DNA of 64,000 nt from Brachyhypopomus gauderio (Eukaryota; Chordata; Actinopteri; Gymnotiformes; Hypopomidae), in assembly GCF_052324685.1 (NCBI RefSeq), contig NW_027506913.1:434001-498000 (forward strand). Direction: 5' to 3'. The notes beneath the pieces were generated by a model. That model was not told where the DNA came from. It worked only from the letters and a program-made list of their open reading frames with translations, and did not search any database. Each line of letters begins with the position of its first letter. The stretch's first letter is position 1. This document shows positions 36,901 to 49,830 of the stretch, piece by piece. A program made the translations under genes and the position numbers.

Positions 36901-39576
36901 GCTGTGATAGCGTTGAGAGGCGCTCTCGCTATCGAGCTGATTGGTGGATTTCGTCGGGTGCTTGGCACGTGTCTGTACTTCACTGGTCGCGTGGTCGTCT
37001 CCTGCAAGTCGTCCATGGCGACAGACAGAAGGCCTCAAGCGTTAGCTGCCAGTCGCACGCAGCGGTTATAAATAGCAGTGCCTCGCCAGCCGCTGTTGCC
37101 CTCTCGTCTCCGTTGGCAACGGCAGAACACTAAGCTCTGTGTGCACGCTTCCATGTGGCAGCGCCTCTCAGGACGTCTGCCAGACCTTGTTGATTTCAGG
37201 ACGTTCGCGTTAGCTTTAAAGAAAAGTATGAGCTGCACCAGTGAGGGTAGGAGACGCGTCTGCATGTCCATGGCTGTAATCCTGTCCGTGCACTTACGGT
37301 CTTTCAGAGCAACTGCGGCCAGAGCATCAAGATCCGACGCGTCCTGATGAACTGTCCGGAGATCGTCACTATTGGTTTCGTATGGGATGCGGAGCAGTCG
37401 GACCTTACTGAAGATGTCATACGCTCTCTCGGTTCTCACCTCAATCTTTCAGGGGTAGCGTACAGTCAGAAAACCAACAACCATCCATGACTTAGAATAA
37501 CCACCCCCTTTAGACCTGAAGGAGCAATGTCAGAATTGATATTCTTTATTTGACAATAGTAAATGATATTTGGAAAGAATTATGCTAGTGGTCACTGGAT
37601 CTTTGGTCATACAGTGTTTGTCTTGGGTATTAGAATAGCTATACGCAATACACATCTCCATACTTATACACCTATCGGATATATTCATTTAATACCTGCT
37701 TGATTATAGTCCATCTGCTGCTATGCAGAGTTAATAAAAAATAATAGATTTGATGTGTGATCTTGTGCATATGACCTCAGTTTCACTGCCAGCACAATCT
37801 AAAGTTTACCTGCCCTGTGGGTTCTGGGTCTGCATATGTCCGTACAGAAGATCTCATAATCGATGTCTGCTGGTCTTACAGTGGTACAGTTGTGACACAA
37901 CTGTATACATCATGACTGCTCTTCTTAATGGTCCTTTCCCTTCCCGGCCACTGTACTATTAGGGTCTTTAAGATTGTCTATCCACGCCATGCAGATATAG
38001 ATTTCCTGCAGGATGACACACAGACATAGTTTCAATATATGCTCACTTTTGGACCTTTGCCATGTCCCATGTAGACCTACCTGTTCATCCTCTGTTCTGA
38101 GCCTGAGACCGTCCTCTGTCCTGTGATCCGGCAGCTCTTCTATCGAGTTACTGATGAAAATGCCAAAAGGAGAGACCTTCACCTGGTGGGCATGATCTGC
38201 TACTCCAGTCGCCATTACCTTGCCTTCGCCTACCACAGCAAGTCTTCCAAATGGGTCTTCTTTGACGATGCCACAGTCAAAGAGGTTTGTGTCCAGAACA
38301 GATTCCAATGACATACTTTTATTCAGGTGCCAGTTCATTTGATTTGTTATGTCCGTGGTATGTTTAAGCTTAGCTTAACTATTAAATCCGTACGCTTCTA
38401 GGGCTTGATCAAACTATTAGTATTGAATAAATTGCAGTGATTCTACAGAGTTAAGAAGCACTGGTAATTATATCATTTATTCATCCATTCCTATGACCCA
38501 TTTCAAGGGTGCCGTCTGTTTTATCATCCTGTCTAGATCGGTACCAAATGGAAAGACGTGGCGACCAAATGCATCCGGGGGCATTTCCAGCCACTCCTCC
38601 TGTTCTATGCCAACCCAAATGGCACTGCAGTATCCAATGAGGATGCTCCCCGGCAAACCACCATGTGGTCCCAGTACAAGTCTTCCCTCAATGGCGAGGG
38701 CACAGGTGAGGATTCCCCCCCAAAACCCCCAATGCCCCGTGGCTGTGCAGTGATTGATTTTAAACACTGGCTGAGCCGGACTTCCCGGGAGACGACGTGA
38801 CGATTGATCGGTTATTGATCCGCCGTGATGTGCATCACAAATTCCAAAGCTGCACTGTGTTGTTTATGAAGTTGCGTGCATGGCTATAACAGTGTGCGAT
38901 AACAGTGTGTTCTTCTCAAGGGGTGACCTCTTAGATCGCTCACGAGTATAACTGCTGTCTTAAACCAGAGTGGTTCAGCGAGACCTTTTGATTTTGCTGC
39001 TTTATAAATAGCAAGCCGTAACTTAACCATGTGCAGTTTAACAGTACAATTGAAACTGCGATGCATGCAGGCATATAAATTCACACAAGGCTCACTAGTG
39101 GAGCCAGTGTTTCATCCTCGAAACAGGCTGTGTGTTGAAGTCGTCATCTCTTAACCCATGGGCCTTCCTCTTAGCCTGTCGTGCCAGTCCACAAATGATG
39201 GAAAATAATTATTATATTGTCTTCAGGGCAATGGCACAAAAAAGACCCCAAATGAATATTTTGGATCTTCAGTTGGTTTGTCCACAGGCAGCGCGGCTTA
39301 TAAGCTCTGTCCTGCGGAAGATGCTGACCGCCACTGAAAGGGCAGGGGGGTGTTATGTAAGCTAGGGCCGTCCGCCCACGCACACTGCGAGTGGTGGCCA
39401 TGTTCCATTTGGTGCTCAGATCTTCAGCACAAATCCCCCATTTTTTCTCCCCCCCTTTCCCCCCACCCTTACCTCATTTGCTGAATGGATGAGTCTGTCC
39501 ACGCATGGGTATGAACTTCACTGAGGACAGATTATCGCTCTATGCGACACACACAGATACACACACACGCACACGC

Positions 39577-39629
<53 letters not shown>

Positions 39630-40640
39630 TACACACACATACACTCACATCAGTTGCACTTTCTCTTTAATACAGTATGTACCCTCTATTCCGTTTCACT
39701 ATTCCTTTCTTCCACTTACTCTTTCTCTCATCCTTCTTTTTTGCTATGCACTCGTTCTTTTTCCCTCTCTCCTACTATGTCACTACCCTAATCCCTACCA
39801 CCGGGTGCAGTGCTGCATCACCACCACCCCCCACCCATCCCGAACATTTTTTCTCCATCCTGTACACTCTCCCCATCCATCCTCTCTTCTGGCTTAAGCA
39901 TGCAACGGCTTGCTAACATGGACATTCTCCCTGGAGAAATAAGTAAGGCAGGCCATCCTTATTTCTCTATGAATATCGGTAAGTAGAACATTTGCAGTTT
40001 TGCTCTTTCACAGTGTATAAATCTTGTATCATATTTCTCCGTTTTGGTTAGGGACCTCTGGTTGACCTTGGCTTCGCATCTAGCTGCTACTAGTTTCTGT
40101 TCACCGCTTTTCTAAATATGGGACACGCCATCATTTCTATCAGTATTCTGCAGTGATGACAGTGATGACTGTCACCCTCAAGTGGGCTGGTTTGAACATG
40201 GCCGTCGCATGCAGCGTCTCCGAAGGTCTGTTGTGAAAACGGGGCCTACAGAATGTGTGAAAAGAATGGAAAGTCACAGTGACTGAATCTGAGCCCCCTG
40301 TGGCTCTGAACGGATGTTACAGTAAAGGCTGTTGGTTAAACTGCCCCCCCCCCCCTCCCCAATCAGGCTAACTTTGCTGCAGTAAACCCTGTCAGTACAG
40401 GTTTTCCTTTCCCTCTTTTATCTTCCTTTCCTTCTTGCTTTCTCACCACAAACCCCCCACCCACCCCACTGTCCTCAGATGCCCTCTCTGGAGCGAGAGG
40501 AAGCCCCTGCCCCCTGGGAGTTGGGGTAGGGCCTGGGCCATGCTAACCTATCCCTCTGCCACATGCAGACGGGTGCAGTGTACACAGTCGTGCACACAGT
40601 CTAACGGAATGTGGCATAGAGTTCCATCTGCTGGCATGAC

Positions 40641-40676
<36 letters not shown>

Positions 40677-43600
40677 GAGAACGAGAGAACACAGACACAT
40701 GCAAGAGGAGGTTGCCCGAACAAGAACCAACAAGCTTTCACATGTTTTACCTGCCAACTGCAGAGCAGCTGTGGAGCAACATATAGTTCTTGGATATTTT
40801 TTGCATGGAAAAACCTTTGATTGTTTTATGACCATTTCACATTTGATACAGAAATTTATGGTTTGTTGTTTTTTTTTATGTTTGTCTTTTATTTTATATG
40901 GTTCTCATCATTGCCTGTCTGTTTTTAACTTATAGTTAGTTGTTGTTTATTTTACTGTCTTTTATAGATGCTTGGTAGTTCATTTTTTAAGTCAGCCTTA
41001 CACTGTCTCCAACTCTGTTTATCTTAACTTCAGTTCCTCTGTCTAAATATCTCCCTCTCTGTAAGAAAATTATGTTTTGTTTCTCATCACAAACATTAAT
41101 CCCTCTCTGATCTGGACACCCATTCCAGGCTGGAGATTTTTTTTTGGTCCCACATCTGGGCCAGCTCATGACCTGGTCTATTTATCCATTTTGATATATC
41201 TATTTATCCACACACGACCACTCTTACTCTCTCCGCTCATGCCTAATGGAAATTCACAGACCCAGCAAAAGCAGCTGTCAGTTATAGTCACTGTGCCAAC
41301 GTCACTGTGCTAAGATGGTAGTGCTAAACGTTACTGTGCTAACCTCACTGCGCTAACATCACAGCGCTAAGATGGCTGTGCTAACCTCGCCGCGCCAACA
41401 GCACTGCACTATGGAACGCCGTTTGGGTCAAAATGCCTAGAACAGGGGTCACCAACAAAAGTTGTTGACCGGGGGGGCGAACGAAAGTTGTGCGTGTGCG
41501 AGTGTCAACTGCTAAGCGGGAAGACCGCTAGCAACCGCGGACAATCTATAATAGTAGCAAAAACATAAACGATGCAGCGCTTTGGTACATGGCATTATAG
41601 TGAGCTATTTTTAAAACAAGCCCGCGGGCGACTCGTGACATCCTCGTGGGTGACATGGTGCTCGCGACAAAATGTGCCGTGTTAACATGTAACTTTTGGA
41701 CGTCTTAAGACGTTTAGATGTTTAGGACTTCCATACTATTGGAATATTCCATACACCATACTAATATACCCACCCCTTGTTGACGTAGGGGTTACGTTTT
41801 AGTCACATGGCCTCTACGTTGTGGTGACATGGGCTCTATGTTGTAGTTACATGGGCTTTACGTTGTGGTCACATGGGCCTTACGTGGGCTGTTTCTGGGG
41901 CTACGTACCTATCACGTGCCTTAGACGCGGTTGTGAAGGTGTGTTTGGAATAGTCCATGTGTGGAGGGTGGGTTTATTTGCTGCTTTCACAATGGGTCAG
42001 GGCTTTTTGGCAGTGTTTGGATTTCTCCCCTCAGTGGTTGATGAAGTGGTAGCACCCAATTTTAAACGTTGTGTTAAGACGTTAAAATGTCTTAAGATGT
42101 CCAAAAGTAATGTCTTAACACGACACTTTTTGACGTCTTAAGACGTCCAAATTTGACGTCTTAACACGGACGTCATTCTAGGCGTTTTGACCCAAACGGC
42201 ATCACATACTGCGTTAACGTCACTGCGCTAATGTCAAAGCACCTGCACTTCGGCCAGCAGTATAAAGCGAGCGAACACAAATGTATTTGTGGTGTGAGTA
42301 AAAACCTGTTGGAACTGAAATCAGATATTCACTGGCTTGGCTATTGATGCTATAGGTGGATGTCGGATCTAGACGTGTCCTTTTAAAGGCCACAGTGGCC
42401 ATTATTGCTGACGTATTTTGAGCCACCCTGTCATGGTTTCCAACTCTGACATCACCGTTTCCATGGTGTAGCTGCCATGTGGACATGTTTTGTTTGTATT
42501 TCATGCCTGTCCCCAACCTTGTCTCACATCTTTTGCTCCCCAGCTGTCATTGTTTAAGCACACTAAGAAGAGTGATTGATTCACCCTTATTTACCCATAT
42601 GTGCTGTGATTTTTTTTACACCGCAATCGAAATTTGTCCTCTGCTTTTAACCCATCTGTGCAGTTAGAACACACACACACACACACACTAGTGATTACTA
42701 GGGGGCTGTGGATCACACGTGCCCAGAGAGGTGGGCAGCCCTAGCCCGGCGCCCGGGGAGCAGTTGGGATTAGGTACCTTGCTCAAGGGCACCTCAGTCA
42801 TGGCCTCAGGTCTGGGAATCGAACCCACGACCCTCCGGTCACAAGACCAGTTCCCTACCACCAGGCCATGACTGCCCCTGTACAGGGATATCTCCCTGTA
42901 ATTATTTTTTGTTTGTTTAGGGTAAAGCATCATAAAATGGTCCCTGAATTCATTTATTCTGTCTTTGTTTTGTTGTGGCAGTAGCTGACGCTCCGCACTC
43001 AGGGTCAAAGAAACTCGACGGAATAAGAGAGCCTTCAGGCTCCCTGCGGACCAATCAGGGATCTCACAAACAATCGCTGCAAACAGCCAATCGGCGTAAG
43101 GCACATTTGCTGTACACCTCCATAAACAAATAGACGAGTGCTGCTTTTGTCGTATGTTGCACTTTTAATATGCACACACAAATTCTTCTAAGCAAGTAGC
43201 GCATTGTAATTTCATTTTTAAAAAAGTATGCATGCATAAATGCGTGTATAAACTAATCTGACACTTGAGCTTAGTCAATAAATCATTCATTTAATAAAAG
43301 CAGGAATCATTCATTTGCCTTTCTTTATTTTGTTAACACTTTCCAGTCAAGGTGCTTCCTGAAAGTCCAGGTCGACCCCGCGAGTCTTCCAGAGAGCCTT
43401 CGCAGGGCGGAAGAGAGAGAGCACGCCGGGAGGGTGAGAGGGGTCACCGCAGAGGAGACAGTCTCCCACACAAAGGTACACGTCACGTGCATAGCATGCC
43501 ACCTTAAGAGCGTGGCCCCAGACGCAGAGTGCCTCAAATGTCTTGGTTTTGTATTGGATATTCAGCAGTCCCTATACATGACCTACGACAGTAGGTGCTC

Positions 43601-46600
43601 TTGTGTAATGTTAATCAAAGGTGCTCCAGAAAATCTCATAACAGTGGCAATGCTTGCAGGGTTATGTGCTTTCTCACCATTCACTTGATCCAAAGAAACT
43701 TGCATGCACTTGATTAAAATATTTTAACAGATAGCACGCTGCAGGTCAGAACCAGTCTGACACTTTACTTACTTTGCACTTTCATCGTGAGTACAGGTCT
43801 GCCTAAGAAAAAAAATCAATAACATAAAATAATATACTGAGCTTTAAAAATGCTGTAAAATGAGTTTGCTCCTTGATGATGCCACAGAGATCCGCAGCCA
43901 GGAGCCTGAGAGAGAAAAATTGGCTGTGATCTAAGGGTGGAAGGGATGAGGGGGGGTATACTCTCTCTCCTGTCAGTCACATCTACACTGGCCAATCGTT
44001 GTAGGTCTGTGAGCTCTTGCATCAGGAGGATCAGGATCCTGTGAGCGATGCTCCGCCCCCCTGATGTCACACGATCCGCAGCTTTAAAACATGTGGTGAT
44101 TGGCTGCATGTGCCTCGGAAGAAGCATGTGACAGCTCTCGCCCTCCCTGGTTGGCAGCTGTTGTGTGACAAGGGAAAATTACCTAATGGGTGGAAATTGG
44201 CTACGACTAAAATAGGGAGAAAAATTGAGGGGGGGGGGGGGGGGGTAGATGTAAAAATAGAACAGGAGTCTGGCATTTTTACACCAGTTTTGCACAGACT
44301 GAGTTATTTGCTTCGGATATATTTGGCTTTTGGCATTCTAGAAGCAAAATGTGTTTTGCATAAAGTAGAAAGCTGTTTGGGCAAAATATAGATCTTACTT
44401 TTTTAACCACGTCCTATATTCTGAATGTACCTATTCAGAAAAGTTTTTTTTATGTTCAGCAAAGTGTGGAAGGAGTACAGTGTAAAGATTTATATATACA
44501 AACCTAAATATTGCTGTTAGTCGTTTATCTTTGTTAGTGTGTGCTCACAACAATACGAAAGACTTTAATTCAATTAATCTGAAAATCAGCTTTTTGTTTG
44601 GGGTGCATTTCTCTTCAGTAAATTCGCTCCTGAGGAAAATGTCCGCATCCCAAAAACAGCTAGCTCCGTGGCCTCTGACACTTTTAGTCTCCCAGGACCA
44701 CAAGACAGTCCTGTAAGCCAATTTCGGGTGCTTGCCGCTGTCAGAAGTCCTCTCCGGCCAGTCCGTTTCTGTGCGTTCCTGTTTTAGGCTGTTAGCCTCA
44801 TTTCTGTGAAGCACATGCAGTATGTTCAGATTATGTTCCTCTAACGCACCTCTGTGAATCCTAAAATGTCCTTCGTGATCCCCTTTCAGACTTTCAGACT
44901 TGTTAGAGGACAAAAGAGTGTTTTGTCCTAAAGAGCAGCTATTGGTGCAGGATCCTGCATAATCTCAATATTTCCTGCCCTTGCTTTTTTTAAATCATGA
45001 TACTGCTGCAGAATCTGCCTGTTTTGTATGTCTTTGCAAGTTCTCACTAAATTCTTGACTGATTACCACAGGATCAGATTTTATTTTGTTTCTCTTTTTG
45101 CATTTCTGTCCTTTTCTTTTGGTTTTCTTTTCTTTATCCTGGTTGGAGCCAGGTGCACTGTCCTCTACAGAAGGGCACTCTGAGGGCACCTTACTCAGGA
45201 AAATGGTTTACAGTGCTGGCCACCTTCCAAAGCATAGCACACCATCTGTCTCTCGAATGAGAGGTTGGCTTGAAGCAAGTGCACATCAATGCAAGGGGGA
45301 AGGAAGTGACTCCAGATTCACTCTCGGACCGTATTTTAACCATGCCTCACCAGTTCGTCACTATATTACGGGAGTGCTTTTGCAGTGCGTCTGTGTTTCG
45401 TGGCCGTGCCGGGTGATGCTTCATTGTCGGCCGAAGCGGCTCCCCTCCTCTACCATCCATGAAGCGATGTTATTAACATACGCAATTTAGTGTTCTCTCT
45501 TTGCTTTCTCTTTAGATATGGCATTTCCAAGGTCTAGCTCACCTTCTGAGAACAGTCTGCGTCCTCACTTGGACCAGAGGCACCGGCCTGGCCCGAATCG
45601 CCCGTGCCGTCCAGATCGGCCATCAGTGCAGCCTCGCGGATTGCCCCAGGAGAGCCGCTCACATCAGGGCAGTTTGGGTCGCCGTCACGATCCCCTGCCC
45701 CCAGGCTACAGCGAGTCAATGGATGGCCCCTGCGAGCGCGGCCGTCCCAAAGCGTCATCGTGGCGGCCGGTACGTGATGTCCTGAACGTGGACAGGGTCT
45801 TGAGCGAGCTGGAGCAGCGCCGCCGGCAACAGCAACAGCAGCAGGGCAGTCCGCGGTGCGGCCGCAGCCAGGAGAGGGTGCCAGCTGAGTGCAAGCCAAA
45901 AGGCCTGATGACCATATATGAGGAGGAGGCAAGGCCAGAAGCGGAGATCCGTGCCTCGCAGGAGTGCCAGTACCGGGCCGTGCCCCCTGGATCAGTGGCA
46001 CGCCTCAAGGGCGGGGCAGGGGAGAGGCTGAGGGCGGATAACTGGACCATCCAGCGGACGGAGTCAGGCTACGAGAGCAGTGATAGGCTGAGCAGTGGCT
46101 CCACCAATCCTGACTCACCGGGTGTGGAGAGCTTCGCAGGCAGGGAGACCAGAGCGGCTCTGGAGACCAGAGCATCCACTGAGGTGCAGCAGCTCAGGTA
46201 GTAATGACTCGGATCAATGACCAATGGGAATCAACTGCCATCCGTCACTGAAAGTGTCTTCCAATCGATTGGGTTTTAACACGTTAAACCTTCTTCTCAG
46301 GGGTCAAGTTCATCACAGTCACAGTGACTCAAAATCTGAAGCAGTGCGCTCTCCCTTGTGTTACAGTGAGTACCAGAGGCATGCACAAATCTGTACCTTA
46401 GAGAGAGCTTATAAACTGAAAATGAGTGTTTTTGTTATGAAACCACCTCAAGTAGAACTTGAGGTTTGGTCTTCTGCCTATTCTGCAGTAAAAATGTTTT
46501 GTGGAAACAATTATTCAGGCTATTACATCCCTTTTGGCATTTCTGTTCGTTTAGTAAAAAGAGAGCCATTATGGTAGACCTTGGGGCCCAAGTTTCCCTT

Positions 46601-48918
46601 ATATGAGTCTCTTCATAATCAAGTAATAACAGTGAGAACACAAGAACTGTAGTCTTGTAGGCTAGTTCACATGATTATTGTTACATGCAGACTACCAGTG
46701 ACTGATGTGTCACTGCTAGTTGTGTACATGCATTTACTTTCTTCATTGAGCAGCACTGAAAGTAGCCCAGATAAGATGACCGTTCTCGCTGCAACACCAA
46801 TGTGAAATCATCTTTGCCACCATCAAGAGGAAATTGCTCGTGGCTGGATTTTTGTCCGGTCACATACAGATGATGCACCTAAGACATGCCTTATGAGTAC
46901 ACTCCTGTGAGCACCATCTCACCAATCCAGATCCAACTCTACTGAAATGCAGTGCATGCTGAAGTTAGAAACCAAGGTGCCTGTTGGAGGTGGGAATCTG
47001 TGCATGTAGTGAGATTGGCCTTAAAAATCAAACATTAAGAATTTAAAGAGGTATTGGCAGAGTATCTTGTAAAGTTAACTAAATTTAGCAATGACCTTTA
47101 CTCCTTTGTGTTCATTAGACTTTGTTTGTGTGTTTGTATGGATCATGCATCAAGGGCTTTGATAGACAGCAGAGAAAGGTCAACAGGAGAGAAGAAGGCA
47201 TTTTTAAAAAGTGTATGTTAGAATATTTGGAATCTGTCTGGGTCCCCTGTTAAACAGCTCAAAGTATTTCACAATGTCACTACTGCCACCTAGTGCCGAA
47301 GATGTAGGATTGCAGTGCTTCTGTCTCACTGTATTTCTTTATACCAGGGGTGGCCAACCCGCGGCTCGCGAGCCGCATGCGGCTCTTTGCCTGGTTTCAT
47401 GCGGCTCCCCAGCCGGTCCGCGGGCTCACCTGCACAAACGGGGCGACACACTGCTACATTTTCGTGGTGCGCGGTTAGTTTACAAGCCTAGCGAGCCGCT
47501 AATACTTTTAAAACTGGCGTAGTGGAAAACACGCATTTGACTGTCTTCACAGCTAATAATTTACACTCGCCCATGTACGATGTGGCTCTTTGCCGTAACA
47601 CAGTAAGAAAAGTGGCTCTTGGTCTATGACGGGTTGGCCACCCCTGCTTTATACCATTTAGGATTCATATTCAGAAACGAATATTCTGATGTTCTGATGT
47701 TTTCACCTGTAGGTAAACATTTGCTGAAGGTCCAGGGTAAGAACTCTGACCACCTTAATAAAAGCAGCCCAAGTGCAAGGTATTCTGGGTGACGTTTTCT
47801 GCACCAGTTCTGCTTTTGCTAGTATATTTAAATAGATATTTAAATGTATTGATAAAATAATCATAGTCAGCCCAGGTACCCTACATATTTGTTTATTCAT
47901 TTATTTATAGAATACCCTATTCTCACATGAGACTTGCTCTTCTTTCCAGGCGAAAGCAAAGACACGCCTCCTGTGGCTTACGCAAAGGGGACAGCTCAGA
48001 GAGGGAGGTCCTGGGCCCTGAGCCCCATGGTGAGCTGCAGGAGAGCAGCGTGCGGACGCAGCCCTGCCCCAGTAGCCCGGCAGCGCACAGCATGGGTAGG
48101 CTGAGCAGCTCGGAGTGCAACAGCTCAGACGAGATGACAAACCCTCCATCAGAGCAGGAGGACAGCGCCTACCGCTCCAGCACCAGTGAGACGGCACAGG
48201 CTGAGTCACCACGCCATGGACGGCTCACTCGGCAGGAGCCGGTCGCCGCCCCTCCAGCCACGTCCCCGCCTCCGCCCGCCCGCTTAAGACATGCCCAGCG
48301 GCCGTGCGAAGGCAGGACGCCGCCGTTCCGGCCGCGCCTCCTCCGGGAGTCGTCTCAGGCAATGCCGCGAACAGCCAACGGGGGGCCTCGGCGAGGCGAA
48401 CCACATCCGACCATGTCCGAAGTGAGCTCGAGGTCTGGCTCGGACCAGGAGCGGGGGGACGCGGACGTGGACGAGAGGCCCCGTGGCCCAGAGCGGGTAC
48501 CTCAGGGGCCAGCTGTGGCCCTCACTACGTATTTCTCCGTGGACCACTGCATGACTGACACGTACAGGCTCAAGTACCATCACCAGAGACCGCTCATGCT
48601 TGCTGTGCCTGAGCAGAGGGGAGGGGCCAGGGGACCAGACCACCGCGAATCTGGCACCCACTCCAGCCATACAGAGAGCATGTCCGCTGTGGAGCACGCC
48701 CGAACCAGGCCTGATACAGGTTCATCACACTCACCATCAATTAAATAATTGGTTAATTTGTTTAATGACTCTGTAGTCATCTAGAGTGTGGTACCTGTGG
48801 GTAATGTTAAGTCTTGTTTTCAATCACGTTCACATTTTTAGGCTCTAGCAGCAATAAGTCCACCGCAAAGTGGCACCCAGTGACTCCAAAAGGACTGGAT
48901 GAGCATGGGTATTTGTGA
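33951..48918 (+). CDS. usp53: Ubiquitin carboxyl-terminal hydrolase 53, 14 coding exons
   Basis: Tight-junction-associated USP-family deubiquitinase, once thought inactive and later reported to be specific for K63 chains. Coding exons: 33951-34127, 34385-34477, 34703-34837, 35526-35639, 35919-36001, 36227-36332, 37308-37454, 38135-38284, 38537-38705, 42982-43095, 43347-43475, 45516-46197, 47950-48719, 48842-48918. Phases chain throughout and give 981 aa with no stop (human about 1073). The catalytic domain spans about res 40-365. Cys52 lies in [15 protein letters not shown] and the His-box residue His312 in [11 protein letters not shown]; paired Cys motifs CIFC, CTSRSC and CVCRSC-type are also present. 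The tail (about 380-981) is disordered but keeps [33 protein letters not shown] and a polyQ run (45831-45844). The last junction gives an ending [12 protein letters not shown]; reading through instead stops at 48748. The start matches family MAWVK. A small extra exon within 38706-42981 cannot be excluded. Confidence 0.95.
39540..39650. repeat. (CA)n microsatellite in usp53 intron
   Basis: A CA/CG-interrupted run covers about 39548-39650. A (GA)n run at about 40643-40672 lies in the same intron. Confidence 0.9.
41287..41412. repeat. Minisatellite of CACTGYGCTAA-type units, left part
   Basis: About eight degenerate 13-17-bp units (for example TCACTGTGCTAAGATGGT, TTACTGTGCTAACC, TCACTGCGCTAACA) lie side by side. 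Further units lie on the far side of the next element (42201-42240), so the element inserted into the array. Confidence 0.7.
41418..42200. mobile_element. Non-autonomous element with 25-bp inverted ends inside the minisatellite
   Basis: Left end GCCGTTTGGGTCAAAATGCC and on to 41442; the right end at 42176-42200 is its reverse complement with one mismatch in 25. The subterminal parts on both sides carry the palindrome ACGTCTTAAGACGT (about 41700 and 42131-42146) plus several GTCTTAACACG copies. The left interior holds a fragment that starts like a hAT MITE (CAGGGGTCACCAAC at 41443), and 41783-41880 is a 22-bp tandem repeat. I see no clear target duplication and no coding capacity; the superfamily is unknown. 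Confidence 0.65.
41783..41885. repeat. 22-bp tandem repeat, about four units
   Basis: The units follow the pattern ACGTTGTGGTCACATGGGCTTT with a few changes. They lie inside the inverted-ended element at 41418-42200. Confidence 0.75.
42607..42877 (-). repeat. tRNA-derived SINE, copy 3
   Basis: Same family and orientation as the copies at 1861 and 25413. The head on the minus strand ends in a B box GGTTCGATTCC (about 42818-42828), the body carries a (GT)n tract, and the tail near 42610-42640 reads AATTTCGATTGCGGTG. It lies in usp53 intron 9, just upstream of exon 10. Confidence 0.8.
43870..44245. repeat. Probable dispersed repeat
   Basis: The stretch with CATCAGGAGGATCAGG, GTGATTGGCTGCATG and GGTGGAAATTGGCTACGACT, ending in a G-run at 44230-44246, has the look of a dispersed repeat common in ray-finned fish genomes. 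It has no second copy in this window, so the call rests on memory of the family. Confidence 0.35.
47345..47646. mobile_element. Non-autonomous hAT-like element in usp53 intron
   Basis: Inverted ends CAGGGGTGGCCAACCC and GGGTTGGCCACCCCTG enclose 302 bp, with exact 8-bp target duplications CTTTATAC at 47337-47344 and 47647-47654. It is non-coding and GC-rich at both ends. Confidence 0.9.
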
Positions 48919-49518
48919 AGGTCTTGGTAAGTGTTTTTGCACTGAGGTCTGTTCTTTGTCAAACCTTCATCCTTATTGTCTGTAAAGCCAATCCTGTGTA
49001 GCTCCACTGGCAGAGCTAGTCAAACCAAAGTCATGGATTCTGTTCCTAGAGAGCAAATACACTGGTGTACATGTGCAGGTCATTGCTGAAATTATGGGTC
49101 TGGTTCCTTGCTAGTTATGTCTTTATTTTAATCCAGACTATTTTCAATTAAATGTAATCAGGTTCGTTTTTGACCAAATAACACACTGGCTTGTCTCTTT
49201 CAAAGCTCCTGAGGTTAATGTTGGAAAATATGCAGTTTGAAGCAGAGTCCAAAGAATCCTGGAAGAGAATGAATGGATCGTTCCAAAATACTTCACCCTT
49301 GGAATCCCCCCCTTCCCCCCCGATGCCAGAAGTAACCTCTGCTGTGCCTCACGGATGGGCACATAGCTGGGGGAGGTGCGGTCCAGGCTCGGTTACGTCT
49401 CGACTTTGGTGCGCCGGACCCCGAGGGCCATGGACACTTGGACGTTCATCCGCATGCACACTTGCACGCATCATCTGAGGTCGGAAAGGGTTGATTCTTG
49501 GCGGGGTGGGTTTTGTGT

Positions 49519-49566
<48 letters not shown>

Positions 49567-49830
49567 ATGGGCGATTTTTATTTGCACGGACAAAGCCATG
49601 GTGCTGGCTTGTTCCTCGACTGTAAATTTATCACGTGAATGGGAACTTTGAAGATCTTCAGAGGTTGTTTATGGAGTGCCTTCTCGCCATTTGTCATGCA
49701 GAACACTGACTATATGACTATTCGTATGAAAGGAATATTGTATAATGATGTCCTCTGTCTATTTTTGGAGATGTCTATGCATTTATTTTTATTCTTTTGT
49801 TTAATAAACCTTATTTGAACTCTCATGTTT
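48919..49830 (+). other. usp53: usp53 3' untranslated region
   Basis: This non-coding sequence follows the stop. It contains a (GT)n tract and then a G-run of about 35 bases (49515-49565), which could form G-quadruplexes. The signal AATAAA at about 49803 marks the probable end. Confidence 0.6.

Noticed and set aside
37925-38338. 137-codon minus-strand ORF
   Set aside because: It overlaps usp53 exon 38135-38284 antisense; no family resemblance.
45534-46050. Minus-strand ORFs of 155 and 114 codons
   Set aside because: They are shadows of the GC-rich usp53 exon at 45516-46197, whose plus-strand frame matches the family.
48284-48697. 137-codon minus-strand ORF
   Set aside because: Shadow of usp53 exon 47950-48719.
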